From positions 14,292 to 20,908 of the forward strand of contig PBCB01000002.1 in the NCBI GenBank assembly GCA_002717765.1: a stretch of DNA of 6,617 nt. Reading direction: 5' to 3'. The translations under genes were made by a program, and so were the position numbers. The notes below the pieces were generated by a model. That model did not search any database. It was not told the origin of the DNA and worked only from the letters and a program-made list of their open reading frames with translations. This document shows positions 6,355 through 6,617 of the stretch, piece by piece (position 1 is the first letter of the stretch; each line of letters begins with the position of its first letter). Source of the stretch: Fidelibacterota bacterium. GTDB lineage: Bacteria; Marinisomatota; Marinisomatia; Marinisomatales; TCS55.

Positions 6355-6617
6355 ATGGAAAACTTACAGGAACTAATAAATGTGCATATTCCTGTAATGA
6401 GTACGGAAGCTTTAAATTGTCTGAATATCCAACCAGAAGGAACTTATATAGATGGTACTATTGGAGCTGGTGGACATGCCACTCAAATCCTTTCAAAACT
6501 TTCTAGCAAAGGAAAGTTAATAGGGATTGATCGTGATGCGAAAGCATTGGAAATATGCTACGAACGTTTTAGATCCTCCGCACATAAAATTTCACTTCAT
6601 CATTCATCATACCATAA
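6355..6617 (+). CDS. rsmH: 16S rRNA m4C1402 methyltransferase RsmH (N-terminal part, cut by the window edge)
   Basis: RsmH (formerly MraW) uses S-adenosylmethionine to N4-methylate C1402 in the decoding centre of 16S rRNA. The 87 complete codons in the window show HIPVMSTEAL (11-20), the SAM-binding loop YIDGTIGAGGHATQIL (31-46) and LIGIDRDAKAL (55-65), all diagnostic for the N-terminus of the family. The family is roughly 300 residues long, so most of the protein lies past the right edge. The ATG is 5 nt after the mraZ stop, with no separate promoter or clear Shine-Dalgarno, so the two genes are probably co-transcribed and translationally coupled. This is the canonical order at the head of the dcw cluster; ftsL/ftsI-type genes are expected next but are not visible. 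Confidence 0.96.
   Translation, partial: MENLQELINVHIPVMSTEALNCLNIQPEGTYIDGTIGAGGHATQILSKLSSKGKLIGIDRDAKALEICYERFRSSAHKISLHHSSYH

Overview
The window is AT-rich chromosomal DNA that looks like a member of the Fibrobacterota-Chlorobiota-Bacteroidota superphylum. My best guess is a Marinimicrobia/SAR406-type marine lineage, with Bacteroidota second. This is inferred from three things: a type IX secretion sortase (PorU-like C25 peptidase), a mitochondrial-type aconitase, and a RodZ-like protein beside an intact mraZ-rsmH start of the division/cell-wall (dcw) cluster. No rRNA or taxonomic marker was available to confirm it.

Layout. Bases 1-335 hold the N-terminal part of an aconitase gene on the minus strand, running off the left edge. 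A 182-bp AT-rich divergent intergenic region follows (336-517). Everything downstream is on the plus strand: a 1242-residue PorU-like secreted cysteine peptidase (518-4246), a Maf-family nucleotide pyrophosphatase overlapping it by 4 bp (4243-4833), a RodZ-like membrane protein with an N-terminal helix-turn-helix (4893-5750), a 134-bp regulatory gap, mraZ (5885-6349), and the start of rsmH (from 6355, cut by the right edge).

How the genes fit together. The porU-maf overlap (ATGA) and the 59-bp gap to rodZ suggest one transcription unit for envelope and growth functions. mraZ-rsmH appears to be a second unit with its own promoter. The gap in front of mraZ carries three TGGG boxes spaced 21 and 10 bp apart (about two and one helical turns), the arrangement expected for MraZ autoregulation of the dcw operon. 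It also holds a 17-bp perfect palindrome upstream of the putative -35 box and an inverted CCCA just before the start codon.

All genes belong to known families and I see no sign of a new defence or mobile system. The points most worth following up are the regulatory architecture in front of mraZ and the location of a T9SS sortase gene next to maf, rodZ and the dcw cluster. No tRNA, rRNA, CRISPR array, insertion sequence or convincing intrinsic terminator was found.
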